From assembly GCA_020249285.1 (NCBI GenBank), contig JADCFX010000008.1, positions 124,001 through 188,000 on the forward strand: a DNA stretch of 64,000 nt, in the 5' to 3' direction. Shown here piece by piece: positions 19,284 through 27,503 of the stretch (within the stretch, counting starts at the first letter, position 1; every line of letters starts with the position of its first letter). Origin of the DNA: Roseomonas sp. (GTDB lineage Bacteria; Pseudomonadota; Alphaproteobacteria; Acetobacterales; Acetobacteraceae). The notes beneath the pieces were generated by a model. That model saw nothing but the letters and a program-made list of their open reading frames with translations. It was not told the DNA's origin and did not search any database. The translations under genes and the position numbers were made by a program.

Positions 19284-20414
19284 TCAGCTTGCACTGGCGG
19301 CACGCCATTCGGCAATCAGGGCATCGGCGGCACGGTCCATATCATCACTGCCATTATAGCCGTGGAAGGAAATGCGGATGCGCCCGCGCCCATTCCAGGC
19401 GAGCACGCCGCGCTGCGCCATGCCGTCCACAATGGCCGATGCTCTGGGGTGTTCCGCGCAAACACTCGCACCATGCCAACGCGGATCGGGCGGCGTGGTG
19501 GAAGGGATGCCAGCGGCTTTCAAGCGTTTCAGTAGCCCCACCGTCAGGCGCTGCACATGGGCTTCAATCGCCTCTGGCGCATGAGCCTCCAGATAACGCA
19601 GCGCCGAGTCCAAAACATAAAGCCCAAGATGCGATGGATTGCCCCGCGTGAAGCGCGCACCACCTGGCAGCAGCACGGGCGTTTCAGACCAATCCGGCCG
19701 CCCCATGGAGGCGATGGAATGCCAGCCCGCAGTGCTCGGCACCCAGCCCGGTTGGCGCTTCGGATTCCAATAGGCGAGTGCAACACCTGTACATCCTAAT
19801 ATCCATTTATAGCAGGCGGAGAAGGCAAAATCCGCGACATCGGCATGGATCGGCATCCAACCCGCGCCTTGCGTGAAATCCACCACTAGCAGCGCGCCCA
19901 CCTTATCGGCCGCCACGCGCAGCGCCACCAAATCATGCCGCGCCGCATTCAGGAAGGACACCGCGCTGACGCCGATCATCCGCGTGGAGCCATCAATCGC
20001 GGCGGCGAACCTTGCGGGATCAGCGGCTTTGGCGAAGCGCAAAGTTACCTTGGGCTGGCGTTGCAGCGTGATTGGCGCGACGACCGATGGATATTCATCC
20101 GGGTCCACCAGCACCGTATCGCCCGCGCGCCAATCAAGGCTTTCCACCACCATGGCAACGCCTTCCGCCACCGATGACACAAAGCCGATGTCAGCGGGCG
20201 CCACATGAAACAACCGCGCCGCGCGGGCGCGGGCGCTTTCCATCATGGCTTCCTGCCGATGGCGTCCGGCAGGGCCATCCGATTTATCGGCGGCATAGGC
20301 GCTAAAGGCCGCGTCGTGCTGGCGGAGAAAGGGTGTTTCTCCCGCCGCACAAAGATGCGTGATGCCGGGCGCGATGCGAAAATCAGCAGGATCAAAAAGC
20401 GGGGCGAGTTTCAT
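19284..20414 (-). CDS. Class V aminotransferase-fold PLP enzyme
   Basis: The 376-residue protein has the cysteine-desulfurase / kynureninase fold. It shows SSVAEGVAMVVESL for cofactor phosphate binding, LLVVDFTQGAGWMPIH with the aspartate, and the Schiff-base Lys in FSACYKWILGCTG. The C-terminus ends with a small domain (RIRISFHGYNGSDDMDR). The desulfurase active-site Cys loop is not evident, so I favour an aminotransferase or lyase role. It starts with a clear ATG in a 175-base region that separates it from the next, divergent gene; I see no other feature there. Confidence 0.82.
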   Translation of the reverse strand: MKLAPLFDPADFRIAPGITHLCAAGETPFLRQHDAAFSAYAADKSDGPAGRHRQEAMMESARARAARLFHVAPADIGFVSSVAEGVAMVVESLDWRAGDTVLVDPDEYPSVVAPITLQRQPKVTLRFAKAADPARFAAAIDGSTRMIGVSAVSFLNAARHDLVALRVAADKVGALLVVDFTQGAGWMPIHADVADFAFSACYKWILGCTGVALAYWNPKRQPGWVPSTAGWHSIASMGRPDWSETPVLLPGGARFTRGNPSHLGLYVLDSALRYLEAHAPEAIEAHVQRLTVGLLKRLKAAGIPSTTPPDPRWHGASVCAEHPRASAIVDGMAQRGVLAWNGRGRIRISFHGYNGSDDMDRAADALIAEWRAASAS

Positions 20415-20589
20415 GGCGAGACCTTAAGTGAACGGCGCAGCGGCCAAGCAGGAAAAATGTCATGCGGAGCGTCCTTCACGTTCCCCCGCATTCAAGGCCC
20501 GAACCGCGCATGCGTCAAAACCAAGACTTGCTGCGCGGGCGATGTTAGGCTGCACGCATGCTGAAAGGTGATCCGCCCTGCCCGCCCTT

Positions 20590-21903
20590 GTGATCCTCAG
20601 CGCCTATGCCCTGCTGGTCGTGCTGCCGGTCGCACTTGGTTGGTGGCTGATCGGTCCTGCGCGTCCCTGGTTGGACGAGGCATCCAGCGCCATCGCCATG
20701 ATGACCACCGCTGCATTGCTGCTTGAATTTCTACTTTCGGGCCGGTTTCGCGTTATCAGCGCCGGCATTGGCATGGATCGCAGCCTGCGCTGGCATCAAA
20801 TTTTCGCACAAATCCTAACAATTGCCGCGCTGCTGCATCCGCTATTTTATCTGAGCCCAAGCGGTGCGGCTTTTCAGCGCCCGGATGATCCAAGCGGCGC
20901 GCTGGTGCTGGGCTTGGACGCGGCTTCCCTCATTTCGGGCGCTTTGGCCTGGTTGTTGCTGGGTTTGCTGATCCTCACCGCCATCAGGCGCGATGATTTG
21001 CCTTATCGCTATGAAACCTGGCGGGTCAGCCATGGGCTTGGCGCGACGCTGCTTGCAGGGTTTGCGCTGCATCATGCCATCTTGGCCGGGCGCTATTCCG
21101 CCGCGCCGGCGCTGATGGCCTATTGGGCGTTTATGCTGACCATGGCTCTGGGCAGCCTGGGGGCGGTTTATCTGCTCCGGCCTTGGCAGTTGGCGCGCCG
21201 CCCTTGGCGTATTGCTGCGTTGGAACGCGTGGGGGATCGGCTTTGGTCGCTGACTTTGGAACCGGATGGCCATGCAGGGCTTGCCTATCGCGCCGGGCAA
21301 TTCGCCTGGCTGCGCTTGAATTGCTCAGCCTTTTCGATGCGGGAGCATCCTTTCTCCATCGCCTCCGCCCCTTCGGATGGGAAGGCTTTGCGCTTTCTGA
21401 TCAAGGAAGTGGGTGATTCCACGCGCCAGATTGGGGCGCTTCCGATTGGTGCGCGCGCCTATGTGGACGGCCCGCATGGCGCCCTTTGCCTGGAAGGCCG
21501 GCAGGAGCCCGGCATTTTCATGATCGCCGGCGGCGCGGGGCTTGCGCCGATGCTTTCCCTGTTGCGGGACGCCGCGGCGCGCGGCGAAACCCGCCCCATG
21601 ACCCTGCTTTATGGCAATCGGCATGACGGGCAGATCATGGCAGCGGCGGAATTGGCCACGCTGACCGGGCGCCTACGGCTTGATCTGCACCTTGTCCTAC
21701 AGGAACCGCCGCCGGGCTGGACGGGCTTCGCAGGGATGATGACGCCCGCATTGATCCAGGCCGAAGCCGCGCAGGCCGCGGGGGAGGGTTGGGTTTTCCT
21801 GCTTTGCGGCCCCGGCCCCATGATCAGTGCCGCTCATCAGGGCTTGGCCGTGCTTGGCGTGCCCCGGCGCCACATTCTGGAAGAACGCTTTTCGGTGTTT
21901 TGA
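20590..21903 (+). CDS. Membrane ferric-reductase-like protein with FAD/NAD reductase domain
   Basis: The 437-residue fusion has about six membrane helices in the first 200 residues. Histidines lie in RWHQIFAQ, LLHPLFY, VSHGLG and LHHAIL, fitting a ferric-reductase-like haem domain. A ferredoxin-NADP reductase module follows. FAD site: RAGQFAWLRL and MREHPFSIAS. NAD site: MIAGGAGLAPMLSLL and CGPGPMI. It probably moves electrons from NAD(P)H through haem across the membrane. No ATG fits. GTG at 20590 is given; a CTG at 20578 is better spaced from the AAAGGTGA upstream and could be the true start. Confidence 0.85.
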   Translation: MILSAYALLVVLPVALGWWLIGPARPWLDEASSAIAMMTTAALLLEFLLSGRFRVISAGIGMDRSLRWHQIFAQILTIAALLHPLFYLSPSGAAFQRPDDPSGALVLGLDAASLISGALAWLLLGLLILTAIRRDDLPYRYETWRVSHGLGATLLAGFALHHAILAGRYSAAPALMAYWAFMLTMALGSLGAVYLLRPWQLARRPWRIAALERVGDRLWSLTLEPDGHAGLAYRAGQFAWLRLNCSAFSMREHPFSIASAPSDGKALRFLIKEVGDSTRQIGALPIGARAYVDGPHGALCLEGRQEPGIFMIAGGAGLAPMLSLLRDAAARGETRPMTLLYGNRHDGQIMAAAELATLTGRLRLDLHLVLQEPPPGWTGFAGMMTPALIQAEAAQAAGEGWVFLLCGPGPMISAAHQGLAVLGVPRRHILEERFSVF

Positions 21904-21980
21904 GCCCCAGCACCCGCCTTAATCATGCCCGGCTTTCGCGGCATAAGGTCGGAAATAGACCAATCCAGGGGAATCGTCCT

Positions 21981-22853
21981 GTGCCGTTGAAGCCGCTCAA
22001 GAAAGCCGTGCTGCCCGTTGCCGGGCTTGGTACGCGTTTCCTGCCCGCCACCAAGACCATGGCGAAGGAAATGCTGCCCATCGTGGACAAGCCGCTCATT
22101 CAATACGCGGTGGAAGAAGCGCGCGCGGCGGGGATTGAGCAGATCTGCCTGATTACCGGTCGCGGCAAGACAATGCTGGTGGATCATTTTGACATTGCCT
22201 ATGAGCTGGAACGCACCTTGGCAGAACGCGGCAAGGAAAAAGAATTGGCGGCACTCCGCGCCGATGCCGTGGCGCCTGGTTCCATCATGTCGGTCCGCCA
22301 GCAAGTACCCATGGGGCTTGGCCATGCCATTTGGTGCGCGCGCGCCTTCATTGCCGATGATCCCTTCGCCATCTTGCTGCCCGATGATCTGATGCAATGC
22401 GAAGTATCTTGTACCGCGCAGTTGGCAGATGCCTATCGCGAAACCGGCGGCAATGTTGTCGCGATTGAAGAAGTGCCGCGCGAACGCGTGAACCGCTACG
22501 GTGTGCTTGATGTGGCGGAAGATCACGGGCGGCTGGTTTCGGTGAAGGGCCTGGTTGAAAAGCCGCCGATTGAAAAAGCGCCTTCCAACCTGACGATTAT
22601 CGGCCGCTATGTGCTGATGCCCGCAGTGATCGGCCATTTGGCGCGGATGGAAAAAGGCGCGGGCGGGGAAGTGCAATTGACCGATGGCATGGCGAAGCTG
22701 ATCGGCACGCAGCCCTTCCATGGGCTGCGCTATCAGGGCCGCCGCTTTGATTGCGGCGATAAGGCTGGCTTTCTGGAAGCGCAGGTGGCTTTCGCGCTGG
22801 CCAGGCCCGATCTGGCACCGGCCATGTGCGATATTTTGAAGCGGTATGCGTAA
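21981..22853 (+). CDS. galU: UTP–glucose-1-phosphate uridylyltransferase
   Basis: The 290-residue enzyme makes UDP-glucose. The signature AVLPVAGLGTRFLPATKTMAKEMLPIVDKP is broken here only for quotation limits: positions 22005-22095 encode it. QVPMGLGHAIWCA, LLPDDLM and the C-terminal GRRFDCGDKAGFLEA are also clear. The start is GTG at 21981 with AGGGGA nine bases upstream; no ATG fits the frame close by. UDP-glucose would feed exopolysaccharide and nucleotide-sugar pools. This gene is 14 kb from the sugar cassette, so no operon link. Confidence 0.95.
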   Translation: MPLKPLKKAVLPVAGLGTRFLPATKTMAKEMLPIVDKPLIQYAVEEARAAGIEQICLITGRGKTMLVDHFDIAYELERTLAERGKEKELAALRADAVAPGSIMSVRQQVPMGLGHAIWCARAFIADDPFAILLPDDLMQCEVSCTAQLADAYRETGGNVVAIEEVPRERVNRYGVLDVAEDHGRLVSVKGLVEKPPIEKAPSNLTIIGRYVLMPAVIGHLARMEKGAGGEVQLTDGMAKLIGTQPFHGLRYQGRRFDCGDKAGFLEAQVAFALARPDLAPAMCDILKRYA

Positions 22854-22856
22854 CGT

Positions 22857-24218
22857 TTAACCGGGGATCATGGCGCGCACCAGCGCCGCCACATCTGGCG
22901 CGGCATCCAGCCGCCAGATCGCATCGCGCAGCGCCATGGCACCGGCCTTACCCAAAAGCGCTTCGGCATTGTCGCGGTATTTCGCTTCCAATTCATCATC
23001 GGAAAGTGGCGCGCCAGGGTCGCCCTTTGGCAGCAGCACAGTTTCTGTCAGCTTCGTGCCATCATCCAGCGTGATCGTGACGCGCGCGGGGAATTTCGCA
23101 GGGTAGAGCTTATTCAATTCCGCATCCGGCACAACTTCCGTGCGCGCCAGCACTTGCCGGATCAGCGGGTCATGCACACGCCCGGCGGCGAATTGGCGCT
23201 GCGTCAATTCACCATCCACTGCGGCAGCGGCGATGCAATAGGGTACGGAAACTCGCGCGCCCATCAGCGTGGTGACATCCTTATTGGAAAAATGGGATTT
23301 CACCGTGTCATAGGTTTCATTGGTGATGGACAGAATCCGCTTCGGGTCCGGCTTATGCTTGGCCACGATGGCAAGCGTCGCCTGAATCGGCGAATGGCTG
23401 GCCAGGATGGAGGGGAAATATTTGAAGCCGTTCTGCAGAATCTCCCATTCCGTACCCAAGCCCGCCGTTAGCGCGGCCGCTTTTGGTTCCAACGAAAACG
23501 CCGCCAGATAGCCTTTCGGGTGTTCCAGAATGCCGGGTGGGCTGGTGGCGCCAAGGGCTGCCATTTGCGCGGACAGAATGCCATTCAGCGCAGCTTTGCC
23601 TGGATGGATGGATTTCGTCATATCGCCGGATTCGAAGAACGTATTCAGCCCCGCCGCCTGAGTTCCCGCCAGGCCCAAAGCGCGTTGCACACCATCCGCA
23701 TCCAGCCCCATGGCATGGGCCGCGCCAGCAGCGGCGCCAAAAGTCCCGTTGGTCGCGGTAGAATGCCAGAAACGATAATGGGTTGGCATCACCGCCATGC
23801 CGACTCGCACCGCAACCTCATAACCTGCCACCAGCGACGCCAACATGGCGCGCCCAGAAAGCCCGCGCGCTTCCGCCAGGGCAAGGGCAGTGGGCACCAT
23901 CACCGAACCCACATGCAACAAAGCGCGCTTGTGTGTGTCATCATTATCGGCGGCATTGATCAGAATACCATTGGCCAGTGCGGCGAAAGCGGGCTGCACG
24001 GCGGCACCGGCCGTTCCCATCACATGCGCGCCAGGGGCGCCGGGATAAAGGGTGGCGATATCGCGCGCGATGCGGGATTTTTCCGCGTCTTCCGTCCAGG
24101 CCGCCATGGCGCAGCCCAGCGCATCCAGCACCAGCCGCGCCGCCTGGCGCATGACTTCTGGCGGCAAAGCATCAGGCTGAATACCGGCCGTAAATTCGGC
24201 AAGGGCGCGCGTGGTCAT
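22857..24218 (-). CDS. MmgE/PrpD family protein (first copy)
   Basis: The 453-residue protein belongs to the family of 2-methylcitrate dehydratase and cis-aconitate decarboxylase. Recognisable pieces are VLDALGCAMAA, NGILINAADNDDTH, HVGSVMVPTALALAE, HSTATNGTFGAAAGAAHAMGL, and the HPGKAALNGILSAQMA helix. The exact reaction is open; many family members in environmental proteobacteria act on unknown carboxylic acids. It overlaps the EthD-like gene by four bases (ATGA), so the two are coupled. It ends four bases from the convergent galU stop. Confidence 0.85.
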   Translation of the reverse strand: MTTRALAEFTAGIQPDALPPEVMRQAARLVLDALGCAMAAWTEDAEKSRIARDIATLYPGAPGAHVMGTAGAAVQPAFAALANGILINAADNDDTHKRALLHVGSVMVPTALALAEARGLSGRAMLASLVAGYEVAVRVGMAVMPTHYRFWHSTATNGTFGAAAGAAHAMGLDADGVQRALGLAGTQAAGLNTFFESGDMTKSIHPGKAALNGILSAQMAALGATSPPGILEHPKGYLAAFSLEPKAAALTAGLGTEWEILQNGFKYFPSILASHSPIQATLAIVAKHKPDPKRILSITNETYDTVKSHFSNKDVTTLMGARVSVPYCIAAAAVDGELTQRQFAAGRVHDPLIRQVLARTEVVPDAELNKLYPAKFPARVTITLDDGTKLTETVLLPKGDPGAPLSDDELEAKYRDNAEALLGKAGAMALRDAIWRLDAAPDVAALVRAMIPG

Positions 24219-24865
24219 CGTGTTTCTTCCTTCCGGGGCGCTTCAGGTGAGGCATAAATCAGGCTGTAGACAGTGGCAGGGTCCGATACCCCCTGCGCAG
24301 CTAACGCTGCATTGATCATTTCGGCATTCGTGCCTTCAACCACGATAATCGTCGCGAAGGACCCATCGCCGCCTGGGCGCAGTTTTTCTTCCGGGCTCGG
24401 CACGGTCACTGTAGGATCAGCGCGCCATATCCGCACGCGCGTCACACCCGGCTGCGCCAACACCGCCGCCAATTGCGCTTCAAGGCTGGCTGATGGGTCT
24501 TCCTGATGGGCAATCAGCGCCAGCAAGCCACCCACACCCCTTTGCCCCTCATCCAGCGCCACACGGCAAATACTGCGCGACATGGTGCGGAAATGCAGCA
24601 TAATGCGCGCGGTCCAATCCGTGGGTTCCGCGAGCCGCTTGATATAGGGCGCCGAACACAGCACTTCCGGTGTCGCCGTTTCGTAAAACGTCAGGAATTC
24701 CGCGCGCGGCCCATTCAGGCGGCGATAGCGCCTGGCATGCTGAAAGCCAGGAATGCCAAGACGATCCGGCACGTGATCCTGCTGATACCAGGCCTCATAG
24801 TCGCGCCTATCGTAAGCCGGCGCGATATCATTCATCACGCAAAGCAACCCGCCACCCTTGGCCAT
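24215..24865 (-). CDS. EthD-like dimeric alpha/beta-barrel protein
   Basis: The 216-residue protein begins with a ferredoxin-like/EthD-type module (DYEAWYQQDHVPDRLGIPGFQ). A second half also reads as a similar barrel (ATIIVVEGTNAEMINAAL), so it may be a tandem duplication. Such modules often act on polyketide-like or aromatic intermediates or serve as accessory proteins. No catalytic residues can be assigned. The ATG at 24865 is preceded by a modest AAGGGACGG. It is the first gene of a two-gene leftward unit with MmgE/PrpD and is divergent from the Bug receptor gene. Confidence 0.65.
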   Translation of the reverse strand: MAKGGGLLCVMNDIAPAYDRRDYEAWYQQDHVPDRLGIPGFQHARRYRRLNGPRAEFLTFYETATPEVLCSAPYIKRLAEPTDWTARIMLHFRTMSRSICRVALDEGQRGVGGLLALIAHQEDPSASLEAQLAAVLAQPGVTRVRIWRADPTVTVPSPEEKLRPGGDGSFATIIVVEGTNAEMINAALAAQGVSDPATVYSLIYASPEAPRKEETR

Positions 24866-24994
24866 GCCGTTCCGTCCCTTATGTCGAGGTGACGAGTATT
24901 GCCCCGCTTGCGCGGGAGGGAAAGCGGCGCCCGTGCTGGACAGATGGGGCGCGTCCGGCCACGATGCCCGCAAAACGGGTGGAGGAAAGCCGGC

Positions 24995-25960
24995 ATGAAA
25001 AGACGTTCATTTGTGGCTGCTGCGACTGCGGCAATTGCCGCGCCGCGTATCGCGCGCGCGCAAGGCACCTGGGTGGCCACACGCCCCATTCGTTTCATCG
25101 TGCCCTGGCCGCCCGCCGGCACCACGGATATTGTCGCGCGCATGATTGCGCCGGCCTTGCAGGAAGCGCTTGGCCAGAACGTGATTATCGAAAACCGCGC
25201 TGGGGCAGCGGGGCTGATCGGCACGGAAGCCATTGTGCGCGCCGATCCCGATGGCCATGCCTTTGGCTTCATCATCAGCACCCATGCCGCCAATGCGCAT
25301 CTGGTGAAGAACCACCCCTTTGATGCGGTGCGCGACATCACGCCGCTGATCCATGTGGCTGATGTCCATAACATTCTTTGCATCAACAACAACCTGCCAC
25401 CACGCACGGTACCGGAATTGATCACCTGGGGCCGGACCAATCCACTCGCCTTCGCATCTTCCGGCACCGGTACTTCGACGCATATCAGCGGTGAGATGTT
25501 TCGCCTCGCCACCGGGCTTAGCATGACCCATGTGCCCTATCGTGGCGGCGCGCCGGCGCTGACGGACCTGATGGCCGGCAATGTGCCGATCATGTTCGCC
25601 AATGCCACATCCGCGCTGCCGCATGTACGCGGCGGGCGGGTACGCGCGCTGGGTGTGACCGCGGCGCAGCGCCTGCCCTTCCTGCCGGAAGCACCCACCA
25701 TCGCGGAAGCCGCGATCCCTGGTTATCAAATCGCCGAATGGTACGGCATTGTCGGGCCGCGCGGCATGCCGCCGGCTGCCGCACAGCGCTTGAACGCCGT
25801 GATTGGCGGCATCATCACCGCGCCGGAGATGCGCCAGAAGTTGCTCGATTCAGGCGCTGAGGTTGTGGGCGGCACAGCGGATGCCTTCGGCACGCTGATC
25901 GCCACTGATGTCGCGCGCTACGGCCAGGTGATTCGCGAAGCCGGGATTACAGCGGAATGA
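24995..25960 (+). CDS. Bug family tripartite tricarboxylate transporter receptor
   Basis: The 321-residue periplasmic solute receptor has a signal peptide with paired arginines (KRRSFVAAATAAIAAPRIARA). It has the family strand RPIRFIVPWPPAGTTDIVAR and the VIIENRAGAAGLIGTEAI segment. The later THVPYRGGAPALTDLMAGNV and the PFLPEAPTIAEA regions are also characteristic. These receptors deliver carboxylates to TctAB permeases or act as sensors; no TctA or TctB gene is in the window. GGAGG lies nine bases upstream of the ATG. It overlaps the next SDR by four bases. Confidence 0.93.
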   Translation: MKRRSFVAAATAAIAAPRIARAQGTWVATRPIRFIVPWPPAGTTDIVARMIAPALQEALGQNVIIENRAGAAGLIGTEAIVRADPDGHAFGFIISTHAANAHLVKNHPFDAVRDITPLIHVADVHNILCINNNLPPRTVPELITWGRTNPLAFASSGTGTSTHISGEMFRLATGLSMTHVPYRGGAPALTDLMAGNVPIMFANATSALPHVRGGRVRALGVTAAQRLPFLPEAPTIAEAAIPGYQIAEWYGIVGPRGMPPAAAQRLNAVIGGIITAPEMRQKLLDSGAEVVGGTADAFGTLIATDVARYGQVIREAGITAE

Positions 25961-26730
25961 GCGCGCCGCTTTCCGGCAAGATAGCCCTGGTGAGCGGCGC
26001 CAGCCGCGGCATTGGCGCCGCCATCGCCCGCACCCTGGCGCGAGATGGTGCCAAGCTGGTGCTGCTCGCGCGCAGTGAAGCCGGTATGCGCAACGTCGCC
26101 GCCGATTGCGGCGCGGATTGCGTGGTAGTGCCGGGAGACCTGCGCGAAGATGCAGCGGCTCAAGCAGCGGTGGCCGCCGCCATCCAGCGCTTCGGCGCTC
26201 TGGATATTCTGGTCCATAGCGCGGGTGCGACCAAGCGCGGCGATTTTCTGACGCTTTCCGATGCTGATTGGGCGGATGGCTATGCACTGAAACTATTCGG
26301 CGCCGTGCGGCTCGCGCGTGCTGCCTGGCCGTACTTGCTCAAAGCCAAGGGCGCCGTTGTGAATATCGGTGGCGTCGGCGGACGCTTGGCGAGTGCGGAT
26401 TTCACCATTGGCGGTTCAGTCAATGCGGCGCTGATGAATTTCACCAAGGCGCTCGCGGATCGTGGTGTGGCGGATGGCGTGCGCGTCAACCTCATCAATC
26501 CCGGCAATATCCATACGGATCGGCTGACGCATCGCATCCAAACGCGCGCCAAGGAATTGGGCGCGGATGATGCGGCGGCGGCGGCTGATCTGGCACGCGA
26601 AGCCGGCATCACCCGCTTCGCCGCGCCCGAGGAAATTGCCGAGGTTGTCAGCTTCCTGGTCAGTGACCGTGCCAGCTATGTGCAAGGCACGCTGATGGAT
26701 GTGGATGGCGGTTGGCTCCGCGCCGTGTGA
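25957..26730 (+). CDS. Short-chain dehydrogenase/reductase (FabG-like)
   Basis: The 257-residue SDR has VSGASRGIGAAIA, VPGDLRED, and HSAGATKRG for cofactor binding. It ends with the classical VQGTLMDVDGGWLRAV. The usual catalytic YxxxK is not present: the region reads ADFTIGGSVNAALMNFTKAL, with Gly/Ser where Tyr is expected and Asn/Ala where Lys is expected. Activity may therefore be altered. The start overlaps the Bug receptor gene (ATGA). It is the second gene of the four-gene rightward catabolic unit. Confidence 0.8.
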   Translation: MSAPLSGKIALVSGASRGIGAAIARTLARDGAKLVLLARSEAGMRNVAADCGADCVVVPGDLREDAAAQAAVAAAIQRFGALDILVHSAGATKRGDFLTLSDADWADGYALKLFGAVRLARAAWPYLLKAKGAVVNIGGVGGRLASADFTIGGSVNAALMNFTKALADRGVADGVRVNLINPGNIHTDRLTHRIQTRAKELGADDAAAAADLAREAGITRFAAPEEIAEVVSFLVSDRASYVQGTLMDVDGGWLRAV

Positions 26731-26745
26731 AGAAAGGAAAGCGGT

Positions 26746-27486
26746 ATGTGCGATAAGGCAAAAGAACGTGGTCTTGGCTGGCGCGGCTGGATGCCACTGC
26801 CGCCTCGGCAGGAAACCACGCCGCTCGGCCCGTGGTTGGACTTGACGCACCCGATAGATGACACCATGCCGCGTGTGCCCACCTTCGGCCCGCCCAAGGT
26901 GAAGAAGCTGTTTTGCCTGCCGGCTGATCCGCTGACTGTCACCAGCTTCGAGATGGTGGTGCATACCGGCACGCATGTGGATGCGCCCTGCCATTTCTAC
27001 AGCGATGGCCCCAGCATGGAACAAGTGCCGCTGGAACGCTGGAATGGCCCTGGCGTTGTCTGGCGTTTCGATCTGCCGCCCAATAGCCTGATCGAACCGG
27101 AACATCTGGAAGCCGCACGGCCCTTGCTGCGCCCGGGCGATATCCTGGCGCTCGATACGGGTTCTTCGCCGCACATCAATACACCCGCCTATGATGCGCA
27201 TCCTTGCCTTAGTTTGGCCGCAGCGGATTGGATTGTGGCGAAGCAGGTGAAGCTGCTCGCCTGTGATTTCCCAACCCCTGATCTGCCCGTACATCGCCGC
27301 CCGGTTGAGGGTTTTACTTGGCCCGTGCATCAGCGCTTGCTTCGTGATGGCGTGCTGATTTGTGAGCATTTGCGCGGGCCGCGCCCGCTTGCCGGCAAGC
27401 GCGTGGAATTCATCTTCGGTGCGCTTGCCATCACCGGGTCAGATGGTGCACCGGCGCGTGTCATGGCGCGTGAGATTGCTGACTAA
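26746..27486 (+). CDS. Cyclase family protein (kynurenine-formamidase-like metal hydrolase)
   Basis: The 246-residue protein has the metal-binding hallmark HTGTHVDAPCHF at residues 73-84 and the preceding WLDLTHPIDDTMPRVP. A later LACDFPTPD segment also matches. Family members hydrolyse or cyclise amides and lactones (kynurenine formamidase, isatin hydrolase). GAAGAAAGG lies upstream of the ATG. In this context it probably opens a ring or amide in the compound imported through the Bug receptor; this is an inference. Confidence 0.88.
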   Translation: MCDKAKERGLGWRGWMPLPPRQETTPLGPWLDLTHPIDDTMPRVPTFGPPKVKKLFCLPADPLTVTSFEMVVHTGTHVDAPCHFYSDGPSMEQVPLERWNGPGVVWRFDLPPNSLIEPEHLEAARPLLRPGDILALDTGSSPHINTPAYDAHPCLSLAAADWIVAKQVKLLACDFPTPDLPVHRRPVEGFTWPVHQRLLRDGVLICEHLRGPRPLAGKRVEFIFGALAITGSDGAPARVMAREIAD

Positions 27487-27503
27487 TTCGAAGGATACGC
27501 CCC

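Noticed and set aside
21837..22721. A 294-codon minus-strand frame opposite galU
   Set aside because: It is antisense to a clear GalU; no motif or ribosome site.
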